A stretch of 64,000 bases of DNA, taken from the NCBI GenBank assembly GCA_030824275.1, contig JAVBXY010000009.1, positions 124,001-188,000 on the forward strand, in the 5' to 3' direction. Below the pieces are notes generated by a model. That model was not told the origin of the DNA and ran no database searches. It worked only from the letters and a program-made list of their open reading frames with translations. The position numbers and the translations under genes were made by a program. This document shows positions 9,206 to 17,382 of the stretch, piece after piece (positions within the stretch are counted from its first letter, which is position 1; every line of letters begins with the position of its first letter). Origin of the DNA: Rhodocyclaceae bacterium (GTDB taxonomy: Bacteria > Pseudomonadota > Gammaproteobacteria > Burkholderiales > Rhodocyclaceae).

Positions 9206-10231
9206 ATGTCGCTAAGCTATGTCATCTGGGGCGTACTGGCGCTGGGCGCCCTGCTGGTCATCGGCCTCGCCGTGCGCGCCGAACGCCGCCGCTTCGTTGC
9301 GCGCGGCAAGGCTGGCGCCTGGCTGTGGGTGCGGCTGGCCAGCCTGCCCATCGCCATGCTCGCCGCCGGGGCCGTGATACTGCTCGCCCGCGCCGTCAGC
9401 GGCCCGGAAGCGCTGGCAGCCTTCTACCTGCTGATGTTCTCGCTGGGGCCGCTCATCTATTTCGGTCTGCTCTGGCTCGCCGGCCGCATGGCGACACCCG
9501 CCCTGAGCGCTAGTGAATCGGCGGCGATAGGCGGCAGCGGTCTGCTGATCGTGATTCTCCCGGCGCTGCTGGCCAGCATGGCATCGCCCTGGGTGTATCA
9601 ACTGGGGCAAGGCGCGCAACAGGCACAGCGCAGCCTGGCAACCGAAACGCCCCTTGCCCACCGCATCCAGAATCGCCAGCGCTTTCTGCTGCCGGATATC
9701 GGCGAAGTGCTGACCGAACATTGGCAGGCGCCGCCCGGCGTCAAGGTCGAGCGCATCGAATGGGAACTGGGCGGCCAGTATCTACAGACTGGCGACAGCA
9801 CCGGCAGCATCCTGTGCCGGGACGGTGAGGATTTCCACGTCTTCCGCCTCGCTGCCGGGCCTGCTCCGCGCTGGCGTATGTATTGGCGCGATGCGGCGGA
9901 TAGCCTGCATCGTTCCGACTGGACGTCGACGCCACCGGAAGCGACGACGCATGCATCGACATTGACCCCGGTCTGGACGCAGGACGGCGTTGCGTTTCCG
10001 GTCCGCATCCCGCGCAACTTCGTGACTGTCGAACGGCGCTGGGCCACGGGCAGGGTGCAGCAGTCCGACGCGCTGACTGGCCAAGCGCTCCCCTCCTCGA
10101 CCGATACCTGTCTGCCGCCGACGTACCGCAACTCCGATGCGGAATCGGTAGTGACGAGCCTGGGCATCCGCATGTGGCTGGCCGGCACTCAACGCATCGG
10201 GCTTGCCACGTTCAGCCGGTCGTCAGAGTGA
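9206..10231 (+). CDS. Membrane protein of unknown function
   Basis: 341 residues. Four hydrophobic segments fill the first ~135 residues (for example VIWGVLALGALLVIGLAV and LLIVILPALLASMAS), and a hydrophilic domain of about 200 residues follows. That domain has WRMYWRDAADSLHRSDW and LCRDGEDFHVFRLAAGPAP and ends without known motifs. Divergent from modE and convergent with fdhD (4 bp between stops). No family is recognised. Confidence 0.7.
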   Translation: MSLSYVIWGVLALGALLVIGLAVRAERRRFVARGKAGAWLWVRLASLPIAMLAAGAVILLARAVSGPEALAAFYLLMFSLGPLIYFGLLWLAGRMATPALSASESAAIGGSGLLIVILPALLASMASPWVYQLGQGAQQAQRSLATETPLAHRIQNRQRFLLPDIGEVLTEHWQAPPGVKVERIEWELGGQYLQTGDSTGSILCRDGEDFHVFRLAAGPAPRWRMYWRDAADSLHRSDWTSTPPEATTHASTLTPVWTQDGVAFPVRIPRNFVTVERRWATGRVQQSDALTGQALPSSTDTCLPPTYRNSDAESVVTSLGIRMWLAGTQRIGLATFSRSSE

Positions 10232-10235
10232 GTGC

Positions 10236-11066
10236 CTATTCCTGCTGGCTGAAGCGCTCCGCTCCCGTATAGATCAGGTAGCTGCGGTTACGCGCCCGGC
10301 CGATAAGCGTGAGGCCGAGGCGCTGGGCGATCTCCCAAGCCATCTGGGTAATGCCGGAGCGGGAGACGAGGAAGGGGATGCCCATCTGCGCGGCCTTGAT
10401 CACCATCTCGGAGGTGAGGCGGCCCGTGCTGTGGAAAATCTTGTCGCCGCCATCTTCGCCATCCAGCCACATGCGGCCGGCGATGGCGTCCACGGCGTTG
10501 TGGCGGCCGACGTCTTCGATGAAGTAGAGCAGTTGCTGGTGGTGGTCGTTGCGGGCCAGCGCACAGCCATGCACCGAGCCGGCCTGGCGATAGACGCACT
10601 GGCGCTCGCGTACCGTGTCGATCAGCCAGTGCAGGCGGGCGGCGGTGAGGCGTGTGTCGGCCGGGAGTTGCAGCGGGGCGATATCGTCCATCGCATCGCC
10701 GAACATGGTGCCCTGTCCGCAGCCGCTGGTGACGGTGCGGCGCTCGAGCCGTTCCGTCACCGGGCCGCCGCCCTTGCGCGTGGTGACAGCCACCGCATTC
10801 ACTTCCCAATCCACTTGCACGGCGAGTATGCCATCGAGATCGGCGATCAATTGCTGATTGCGCAGATAGCCGAGCGTCAGCGCCTCGGGGTCGCTGCCCA
10901 GGGTCATCAGCGTGACCACCTCGCGCTTGTCCACGTAGATCGTCAGCGGATGCTCGCAGGGAATGGCGACGGGCACGGCCTCGCCGTCGGCGTTGATGGC
11001 CGTGATGGCGAAGGTCGGCGGCCGGCCGGCGTGGGAGAGAACGAGGTGACGCTCGGGAGCATTCAT
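10236..11066 (-). CDS. fdhD: Formate dehydrogenase accessory sulfurtransferase FdhD
   Basis: 276 residues. The FdhD cysteine motif is TSGCGQG at about residues 114-120; the usual CGxC is represented by CGQG, so the second cysteine is absent. Other family blocks are EDVGRHNAVDAIAG and GRLTSEMVIKAAQMGIP. FdhD moves sulfur from a cysteine desulfurase to the Mo-bisMGD cofactor of formate dehydrogenase. The ATG at 11066 overlaps the end of fdsA by 4 bp, so the two are translationally coupled. Confidence 0.93.
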   Translation of the reverse strand: MNAPERHLVLSHAGRPPTFAITAINADGEAVPVAIPCEHPLTIYVDKREVVTLMTLGSDPEALTLGYLRNQQLIADLDGILAVQVDWEVNAVAVTTRKGGGPVTERLERRTVTSGCGQGTMFGDAMDDIAPLQLPADTRLTAARLHWLIDTVRERQCVYRQAGSVHGCALARNDHHQQLLYFIEDVGRHNAVDAIAGRMWLDGEDGGDKIFHSTGRLTSEMVIKAAQMGIPFLVSRSGITQMAWEIAQRLGLTLIGRARNRSYLIYTGAERFSQQE

Positions 11067-13843
11067 TGCCCAGCCTCCACTTTCACCGCGCAATACTTGA
11101 ACTCGGGAATCTTGCCGTAAGGATCGATGGCCGGATTGGTCAGTAGATTGGCCGCCGCCTCGACGTAGCAGAAGGGCATGAACACGGTACGGCGCGGCAG
11201 GCCGGCATCGGGGCGCACGGTGGCGACGAGTTCGCCGCGCCGGGTGCATAAACGCACAAATGTGGCCGTCTCCTCCACGGTTGGCTTTGCACAGCCAACC
11301 GGCTGCGCGGGCGTGGAGCAGTGCTCCACGAAACCCCCGCTACGCCCAGCGCCGACTTTCAGCGTGGCAATGTCTTCGGGATGCACGTTGACGTAGGGCG
11401 CCGGCTCCAGCGCATCGAGCACGGCGGCGCGCCGCGTCATGCTGCCCGTGTGCCAGTGTTCGAGCTGGCGGCCGGTGATCAGCACCCAGGGGTAGTCGGC
11501 ATCCGGCGTCTCGGCGGCGGCGCGGAAGGCGACCGGAAAGATGCGGCCGCGCCCGTCGGTAGTCGGGAAGCGTTCGCCAAAGATCACCGGCTGGCCAGGA
11601 TCGTTTTCGCTGGCGCAGGGGTAGGTGACGGCATCCTCCGCTTCCAGTCGCTGCCAGGAAATGCCGGCGATGCTGGGCATGGCGCGGCGCATTTCCTCGA
11701 ACACCGGGGCCGGGTCGTCGTAGCGCCAGTCGAGGCCGAGGCGGCGGGCGAGTTGCTCGATGATCCACAAGTCCTGCCGCGCCTGGCCCGGCGGATCGAT
11801 GGCGGCACGGCCGAGTTGCACCGTGCGGTCGGTGTTGGTGAAGCTGCCGGTCTTCTCGGCGAAGGCCGAGGCGGGCAGGATCACGTCGGCCAGCGCGGCG
11901 GTCTCGGTGAGGAAGATGTCCTGCAAGACGAGGTGATCGAGGCTGGCCAGCGCGGCGCGGGCATGGTTCAGGTCGGGGTCGGACATGGCCGGGTTTTCGC
12001 CCATCACGTACATGCCGCGTATCTCGCCGCGCGCTGCGGCGTCGAGGATTTCGGTCACGGTGAGGCCCGGTGTCGTCGGCAGCTTGGCGCCCCACAGGTC
12101 GGCGAAACGTGTGCGTACGGTCGTATCGGCGACGCGCTGGTAGTCTGGCAGCATCATCGGGATCAGACCCGCATCGGAGGCGCCCTGCACATTGTTCTGG
12201 CCGCGCAGCGGATGCAGGCCGGCACCGGGGCGGCCGATCTGGCCGGTGAGCAGGGCCATGGCGATGAGGCCACGGACGTTGTCGGTGCCGTGGGTGTGTT
12301 GCGAGACGCCCATGCCCCAGAAGATCAGCGCGGCCTCGGCAGAGGCGTAATCGCGGGCGACGGCGCGCAGGGTCGCGGCCGGCACACCGACGGTGCCCTC
12401 GACGAGTTCCGGCGCGTAGGCGCGCAGGTTCTCGCGGAAGGCCTCGTCGTAGCCGTCCACGCGGGCGGCGACGAAAGCTTCATTGACCAGGCCCTCGAAG
12501 ACGATAACGTGCAGCAGGCTGTTGATCAGCAGCACATCGGTGTCGGGCGCGAACTGGACGACGTGGCTGGCGTCCCTGGCCAGTTCTGTAACGCGGGGGT
12601 CCATCAGGATCAGCTTGGCCGGCTTGTGCGCGCGGCGTGCCGCGTTGCGGATGAAGCTGGCCGCTACCGGATGGTTGGCCGGCGGGTTGGCGCCGATGAC
12701 GATGATCACGTCGGCATGATCCACATCGCGCACCGGGTTCGACACGGCGCCGGAACCGACACCTTCGAGCAGGGCTGCCACCGAGGAGGCGTGGCATAGA
12801 CGCGTGCAGTGGTCTACGTTGTTGGTGCCGAAGCCCCGGCGCACCAGTTTCTGGAACAGGTAGGCCTCTTCGTTGCTGCCCTTGGCCGAGCCGAAGCCGG
12901 CGAGGGCCGATGGGCCGGATGGTCCCTCGGTGCCCTTGATCGCGCACAGGCCATCGGCGGCAAGGTCCAGCGCCTCTTCCCAGGTGGCTTCGCGGAATTG
13001 TTCGCGCCAGTCGGCGGAAGTGCCGGCGAGCGTGGCGTCCTTCTTCACGCCCTCGCGACGGATCAGCGGCGTGGTGAGGCGACCGGGGTGGCGCGGATAG
13101 TCGTAGCCGTAACGGCCCTTTACGCAGAGCCGGCCGGCATTGGCCGGGCCGTCACGGCCATCGGCCTTGACGATGATGTTGTCGGTGATGCCGTAGCTGA
13201 CCTGACAGCCGACGCCGCAATAGGGGCACAGGGAGTGGACGGTCTTCTCGGGTGCAACGTCGACTTTGGAACGCAAGGCGCCGGTCGGGCAGGCTGCGAC
13301 GCATTCACCGCAGGCGACGCAGGAACTCTTGCCCAGCGGCACGCCGGCGTCGAAGACGATCTCGCCGCGTGCCGACAGGCCGATCACATCGTTGCCCTGC
13401 ACGTCGCGGCAGGCGGTGACGCAGCGGGTGCAGACGATGCAGGCATTGCGGTCGAAACGGATGGCGGGGTGGCTGTCGTCGACTTCAAAAGTCGGCGCTG
13501 ACGGAACGGCGACCGCCTTGGTTTCCCTCGCCCAATGCGCCAGCTCACCCTGCGCGCTCGGCGCTTCCGCCAGCAGCATTTCGATCACGCCGCGCCGTGC
13601 GTTCTCGGCGCGGGGACTGTTCGTCGTCACCTGCAAGCCATCGGTCGGCATGCGGCAGCAGGATGGCGCCAGTGCTCGCTCGCCCTTGATCTCCACCACG
13701 CAGGCGCGGCAGTTGCCGGGGGAGCCGAGGCCCTCCTTGTGGCACAGGTGGGGTAGCGCGATGTCGTGACGCTGCGCCACGGCGAGGATGGATTCGCCGT
13801 CCTCGGCAATGACCTCGCGGCCGTCGAGACTGAAGCGGATCAT
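11063..13843 (-). CDS. fdsA: NAD-dependent formate dehydrogenase alpha subunit (Mo/W-bisMGD)
   Basis: 926 residues, cytoplasmic. Domains in order: a [2Fe-2S] domain (C34, C45, C48 in LCHKEGLGSPGNCRAC), two [4Fe-4S] motifs (CIVCTRCVTAC, CVACGECVAACP), a further 4Fe-4S site at the start of the Mo domain (CPYCGVGC), and the bis-MGD domains. The catalytic residue is cysteine, in VDHCTRLCHASS, not selenocysteine. It oxidises formate to CO2 and feeds FdsB. Near the C-terminus an extra ~29-residue in-frame segment (DNA about 11263-11349) carries two hairpins and dispersed-word copy 3; copy 4 is at 13488-13510. Overlaps fdsB and fdhD by 4 bp each. Confidence 0.93.
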   Translation of the reverse strand: MIRFSLDGREVIAEDGESILAVAQRHDIALPHLCHKEGLGSPGNCRACVVEIKGERALAPSCCRMPTDGLQVTTNSPRAENARRGVIEMLLAEAPSAQGELAHWARETKAVAVPSAPTFEVDDSHPAIRFDRNACIVCTRCVTACRDVQGNDVIGLSARGEIVFDAGVPLGKSSCVACGECVAACPTGALRSKVDVAPEKTVHSLCPYCGVGCQVSYGITDNIIVKADGRDGPANAGRLCVKGRYGYDYPRHPGRLTTPLIRREGVKKDATLAGTSADWREQFREATWEEALDLAADGLCAIKGTEGPSGPSALAGFGSAKGSNEEAYLFQKLVRRGFGTNNVDHCTRLCHASSVAALLEGVGSGAVSNPVRDVDHADVIIVIGANPPANHPVAASFIRNAARRAHKPAKLILMDPRVTELARDASHVVQFAPDTDVLLINSLLHVIVFEGLVNEAFVAARVDGYDEAFRENLRAYAPELVEGTVGVPAATLRAVARDYASAEAALIFWGMGVSQHTHGTDNVRGLIAMALLTGQIGRPGAGLHPLRGQNNVQGASDAGLIPMMLPDYQRVADTTVRTRFADLWGAKLPTTPGLTVTEILDAAARGEIRGMYVMGENPAMSDPDLNHARAALASLDHLVLQDIFLTETAALADVILPASAFAEKTGSFTNTDRTVQLGRAAIDPPGQARQDLWIIEQLARRLGLDWRYDDPAPVFEEMRRAMPSIAGISWQRLEAEDAVTYPCASENDPGQPVIFGERFPTTDGRGRIFPVAFRAAAETPDADYPWVLITGRQLEHWHTGSMTRRAAVLDALEPAPYVNVHPEDIATLKVGAGRSGGFVEHCSTPAQPVGCAKPTVEETATFVRLCTRRGELVATVRPDAGLPRRTVFMPFCYVEAAANLLTNPAIDPYGKIPEFKYCAVKVEAGQ
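11263..11359. repeat. Hairpin-rich in-frame insertion in fdsA
   Basis: Two perfect hairpins, GGTTGGCT/AGCCAACC (11279-11300) and CGTGGAGC/GCTCCACG (11312-11330), lie between GGCCGTCTC at 11265-11273 and the word CAGCGCCGACTTT at 11347-11359. The segment adds about 29 residues, including a stretch with two cysteines (FVEHCSTPAQPVGC), between conserved FdsA blocks NVHPEDIATLK and TRRGELVATV. It looks like a small REP- or RPE-like element kept in frame. Confidence 0.6.
11337..11359 (+). repeat. Dispersed word, copy 3 (inside fdsA)
   Basis: Exact core at 11347-11359; forms one edge of the hairpin-rich insertion. The 10 bases before it (CCGCTACGCC) fit the extension only partly. Confidence 0.8.
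13488..13510 (-). repeat. Dispersed word, copy 4 (inside fdsA)
   Basis: Exact core at 13488-13500 on the minus strand, preceded by GCCGTTCCGT. Encodes PSAPTFEVD between the 2Fe-2S and 4Fe-4S domains. Confidence 0.8.
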
Positions 13844-15486
13844 GACTGCACCTCGCTGGGGAAATGCTTCAGCACCGAGAGCGCCGGATTGGGCGCCGCC
13901 TGCCCAAGACCGCAGATGGAGCCGTCGCGCATCAACTGGCCGAGGGCGATGAGCTTGTCGCCGTTCCATGCTGTCTCGCGCATCAGCGCTGCCGCCTGCT
14001 TCGTGCCGGCTCGGCAGGGCGTGCATTGGCCGCAGGATTCGTGGGCGAAGAAGTCCATGGCGTTCTGCGCCAGCTCGCGGGCCTTGTCCTGCTGCGAGAA
14101 GACCACGATGGCGGCGGAACCGATGAAGCAGTCGTGGGCTTGCAGGGTGTCGAAATCCAGTGGTACATCCGCAAGGCTCGCCGGCAACATGCCGCCGGAG
14201 GCGCCACCGGGAAAGTAACCGTACAACGCGTGTCCCGGTGCCATGCCGCCGCAGTATTCGGCGATCAGTTCGTTCAGCGTGATGCCGGCCGGCGCCAGAT
14301 GCACGCCGGGTTTGGCGACGCGGCCGCTGACGGAAAAGGAACGCAAGCCTTTGCGCCCGTGGCGTCCTTGCGATGCGAACCAGAAACCGCCGAGGCGCAG
14401 GATTTCCGGCACCCAGTGCAGGGTTTCCATGTTGTGTTCCAGGGTCGGGCGCCCGAACAGGCCGACCTCGGCGACGTAGGGCGGGCGCAGGCGTGGCATG
14501 CCGCGTTTTCCCTCCAGCGATTCGATCATCGCCGACTCCTCGCCGCAGATGTAGGCGCCGGCGCCGCGACGCAGTTCGATGGCGGGCGCGGCCGGATAGT
14601 GGGCGCGCAGTGCGGCGAGTTCTTCCTGCAACAGCACACGGCAGCCGGCGTATTCGTCGCGCAGGTAGATCCAGATTTTTTCGATGCCGACGGTCCAGGC
14701 AGCGATCAGTGCACCTTCGAGGAAGGCATGGGGTTCGCGTTCGAGGTAGTGGCGATCCTTGAAGGTGCCGGGCTCGCCTTCGTCGATGTTGATGGCGAGG
14801 TAACGCGGTCCCGGCTGGGTGGCCACGGTGCGCCATTTGCGGCCGACCGGGAAGCCGGCACCGCCGAGACCGCGCAGGCCGGAGCCTTCGAGTTCGGCGA
14901 TGATGTCCTCGGCCTGGCGCTCGCCTCGCAGGCACTGCTCGTAGATCGCGTAGCCGCCATTGGCGCGGTAGGCGGCGAGGCGGCGGGCGACGGGCAGCGT
15001 GGCCGCCGTATCGCCAGCGCCGACTTTTTGTGCGACGAGTTCAGGCGTCGCTTGCGCCACCGGATTCTGGCCGACGACGACGACCGGTGCCGCATCGCAG
15101 CGGCCGACGCAGGGCACGTGCTGCACCCGCACGTCCGGGCCGAGGCTCGTCGCCAGTTGCTGCGCCAGTTCGACGGCGCCATGCATGGCGCAGGCCAGGG
15201 ATTCGCAGACGCGCACCGTCAGTGTCGGCGGCGCCGCGTCGCCCGTCTTCACGATCTCGAAGTGGTGATAGAAGCTCGCCACTTCGGCGACCTCGGCCAG
15301 GCCGATCTTCAGTTCGGCGGCGAGGGCGGCGAGTAGTGGCTCGGGCAGATGACCCCGGTCATCCTGGATCGCATGCAGGTATTCGATCAGGCGGTCGCGT
15401 TGAAGTACGACCTCGCCGAGCAGGGCACGTAACTCGGCGCGGGCGGCGGGGTCGGTGGTATTGCGGGAGCGGCGGGCGTGTTTCAT
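13840..15486 (-). CDS. fdsB: NAD-dependent formate dehydrogenase, fused gamma-beta subunit
   Basis: 548 residues: an N-terminal NuoE-like (FdsG) thioredoxin-fold [2Fe-2S] domain, with cysteines in RVCESLACAMHG and VPCVGRCDA, fused to a NuoF-like (FdsB) domain. The latter has the FMN/NADH site (GGAGFPVGRKW, DEGEPGTFKDRHYLE) and the [4Fe-4S] motif ESCGQCTPCRAGT. It passes electrons from FdsA to NAD+. The fused form is known from other proteobacterial formate dehydrogenases. Dispersed-word copy 5 (15005-15027) lies in the linker between the domains and encodes QKVGAGDTA. First gene of the fdsB-fdsA-fdhD operon. Confidence 0.92.
   Translation of the reverse strand: MKHARRSRNTTDPAARAELRALLGEVVLQRDRLIEYLHAIQDDRGHLPEPLLAALAAELKIGLAEVAEVASFYHHFEIVKTGDAAPPTLTVRVCESLACAMHGAVELAQQLATSLGPDVRVQHVPCVGRCDAAPVVVVGQNPVAQATPELVAQKVGAGDTAATLPVARRLAAYRANGGYAIYEQCLRGERQAEDIIAELEGSGLRGLGGAGFPVGRKWRTVATQPGPRYLAINIDEGEPGTFKDRHYLEREPHAFLEGALIAAWTVGIEKIWIYLRDEYAGCRVLLQEELAALRAHYPAAPAIELRRGAGAYICGEESAMIESLEGKRGMPRLRPPYVAEVGLFGRPTLEHNMETLHWVPEILRLGGFWFASQGRHGRKGLRSFSVSGRVAKPGVHLAPAGITLNELIAEYCGGMAPGHALYGYFPGGASGGMLPASLADVPLDFDTLQAHDCFIGSAAIVVFSQQDKARELAQNAMDFFAHESCGQCTPCRAGTKQAAALMRETAWNGDKLIALGQLMRDGSICGLGQAAPNPALSVLKHFPSEVQS
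15005..15027 (+). repeat. Dispersed word, copy 5 (inside fdsB)
   Basis: GCCGTATCGC followed by the exact core at 15015-15027; antisense to fdsB, in the linker of the fused subunit. Confidence 0.8.
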
Positions 15487-15529
15487 GGGCGTGACGCTAG
15501 CCCCATTGCCCGCCGCAGGGAAGCGGGAA

Positions 15530-15558
15530 GTTCCGAAGGCCTATTCGGTTTTGGCGAA
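15530..15558. repeat. Direct repeat, left copy (lysR 3'-end remnant)
   Basis: 26 of 29 bases match 17354-17382, which spans the stop codon of the lysR gene. Read on the minus strand this copy encodes a remnant FAKTE-stop, close to the LysR C-terminus FEKTE-stop. The two copies bracket the inverse autotransporter gene. Confidence 0.7.
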
Positions 15559-15601
15559 TGCGACTAAACCCTGCGGGAGACAGGCTGTGATGTCGTCGGA
15601 G

Positions 15602-17227
15602 TTACGGACAGGTCGTGCCATTGGTGAATCCGATGGAGCCGCTGGCCGTCACGCCGTTACAGGCGCCGCTGCCGCGCACGTTTCCGGTCGATCCGGCGTT
15701 GATGGTGGTGGCGCCTGCCACCCACGCCATGTTGTTGGTCGTGCCGCCCGAGGCGATCAGTGTGTTACCGCTGACCGTGACAGTGTTGGTTCCGATGTTA
15801 GCGGCGAGAGCCGTCATGGTGGTCGCGGCGCCGCTGCCGGTGGCCGTGAGGGTATTGCCGCTCACCAGAATATTGGCGTTTGTGCCGCCAAGGCCCAAGG
15901 CAACCGCTGCGTTGGCACCGCTTTGGCTGACGGTGATCGTGTTGTTGCGGACGGTGATGTTGCCGGCGCCCGTATCGAGATGGACGGCGCGGCCACCGCT
16001 GCCATTGTTGTAGATGCCGGTGATGGTCATGCCTTCGAGCGTGGCGTTGTTGGCCAGCCGGATCGTCGCCGTGCCGGTGATGTTGGTGCCGGTAACGGTG
16101 GCAGACGTGGTCAGGACGGCCTCACGGCCCGAAGCGGTGCGCACAGTCGTGCTTCCTGCCTTCAGTATCTTGCCGTTATCCACCACAACTTCATTGCCAC
16201 CGCTGACATTGAAGGCACCAGAAAGCACGATGGTCGAATTGTTGGCGGCGCCGGCCACGGCGGTATCGAGGTCGTTGCCGGCGGTCGTGGCGCTCGACAG
16301 TACGGTGATCGTTTGGCCGCTGGCGGTGGCCGTGGCGGTTTCCACCAGCGTCGAGGATGTCCTGGCCTGGGTGACGATATCCACGTCGCGGACCACCGGC
16401 GCGGTCATGCGTCGCTCCTGCATCGAAAGGCGGGTTGCTCGGCCTTCGGTTTTGCCGAGGGGGATGCGCAGGCGCAGGGAGACAAAGCTCTGGCTGCCGC
16501 GTGCGTTGTCGTGCTGGGTTTCGGCGCCGAGAAACAGTCCCGTGCCCTGGCCGAGCCAAGGCAGTTCGTCGAGGGTGAATTCCGCGCGCAGGCGCGGGCC
16601 TTGCACCGTCACGCCGGCGTCGGCGAAGTGATAGCCGCCCACGTAGAGCCGCAGCTGTCTGGCGGCCTCGCTGTCGAACAATGGCGCGCGCCAGCCGATC
16701 TCGGCGTCGAAGCCCTTGAGGGCTCGCTCCTCACGGAATGCGGTGGTCACTTGCACGGTGGTGCCGGATAGGGCGGCAGTGTTCTCGGGGGCAAGCGCAT
16801 GGGCGCGCGTACCGATGGGCAGGTAGCCGTTGGCGCGGAAATCCCAGTCGCGGCCGAGCGCTTCGGCGCCGAGGGTGGTCTGGTGGAAGTAGTTGCCGTT
16901 GTTGGTCCGGCGTCGGTCGAGATAGCCGTAGACGCCAAGGTTCCAGCCGCTCTCTTGCATGCGCCGCCAGCCAAGGCCGAGATTGCCTTCGAGGTTGCCG
17001 TGATCGGCGACGCGCATGCGCAGGTTGGCGAAGACGAGGGAGCGTGCGTCCTGCCTTAGTGGCAGGAACAGGTCGGCTTCGCCCAGGGTGCGCTTGCTGC
17101 CGGGCTTGGCCTCGATGTCGATGTGCGCGCCCCATTTCTCGCCCGCTGCACCGGACTGCCCATGGGCCTGAGCAGCGAGGAGGCACAGGAATGCAAAGGC
17201 GATTTTTGGCGAAAGCGGATTGGACAT
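15602..17227 (-). CDS. Inverse autotransporter (intimin/invasin-type) outer-membrane protein
   Basis: 541 residues. A signal peptide (IAFAFLCLLAAQAHG) is followed by an inverse-autotransporter beta-barrel of about 270 residues (EADLFLPLRQDARSLVFANL, ALGRDWDFRANGYLPIG, SFVSLRLRIPLGKTEGR). The C-terminal ~250-residue passenger is rich in G, T, N and V with repeated NNTITVS and GNTL patterns, typical of a right-handed beta-helix. This N-barrel, C-passenger order is type Ve secretion, suggesting surface adhesion. The start at 17227 is chosen for the signal peptide; 17284 is possible. Flanked by direct repeats derived from the end of lysR, so probably an insertion between lysR and fdsB. Confidence 0.8.
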   Translation of the reverse strand: MSNPLSPKIAFAFLCLLAAQAHGQSGAAGEKWGAHIDIEAKPGSKRTLGEADLFLPLRQDARSLVFANLRMRVADHGNLEGNLGLGWRRMQESGWNLGVYGYLDRRRTNNGNYFHQTTLGAEALGRDWDFRANGYLPIGTRAHALAPENTAALSGTTVQVTTAFREERALKGFDAEIGWRAPLFDSEAARQLRLYVGGYHFADAGVTVQGPRLRAEFTLDELPWLGQGTGLFLGAETQHDNARGSQSFVSLRLRIPLGKTEGRATRLSMQERRMTAPVVRDVDIVTQARTSSTLVETATATASGQTITVLSSATTAGNDLDTAVAGAANNSTIVLSGAFNVSGGNEVVVDNGKILKAGSTTVRTASGREAVLTTSATVTGTNITGTATIRLANNATLEGMTITGIYNNGSGGRAVHLDTGAGNITVRNNTITVSQSGANAAVALGLGGTNANILVSGNTLTATGSGAATTMTALAANIGTNTVTVSGNTLIASGGTTNNMAWVAGATTINAGSTGNVRGSGACNGVTASGSIGFTNGTTCP

Positions 17228-17353
17228 TGGAATAAGCGGTCTTGAAAAATGGGTAATGCTATACGCGTGCGGGATGATCTTCAACCATCCAGGTCTTGGC
17301 GTAGTTCAAATGGACTAGCTGAATTGCATGCCGTCGATGACCGAATGCAAGGG

Positions 17354-17382
17354 GTTCCGAAGACCTATTCGGTTTTCTCGAA
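17354..17382. repeat. Direct repeat, right copy (end of lysR)
   Basis: Covers the last codons and stop of the lysR gene and matches 15530-15558 at 26 of 29 positions, with the intervening 1.8 kb holding only the inverse autotransporter gene. Confidence 0.7.

Noticed and set aside
11321-15336. Two long plus-strand frames (492 and 490 codons) across fdsA and fdsB
   Set aside because: Both lie antisense to clearly recognised formate dehydrogenase subunits.
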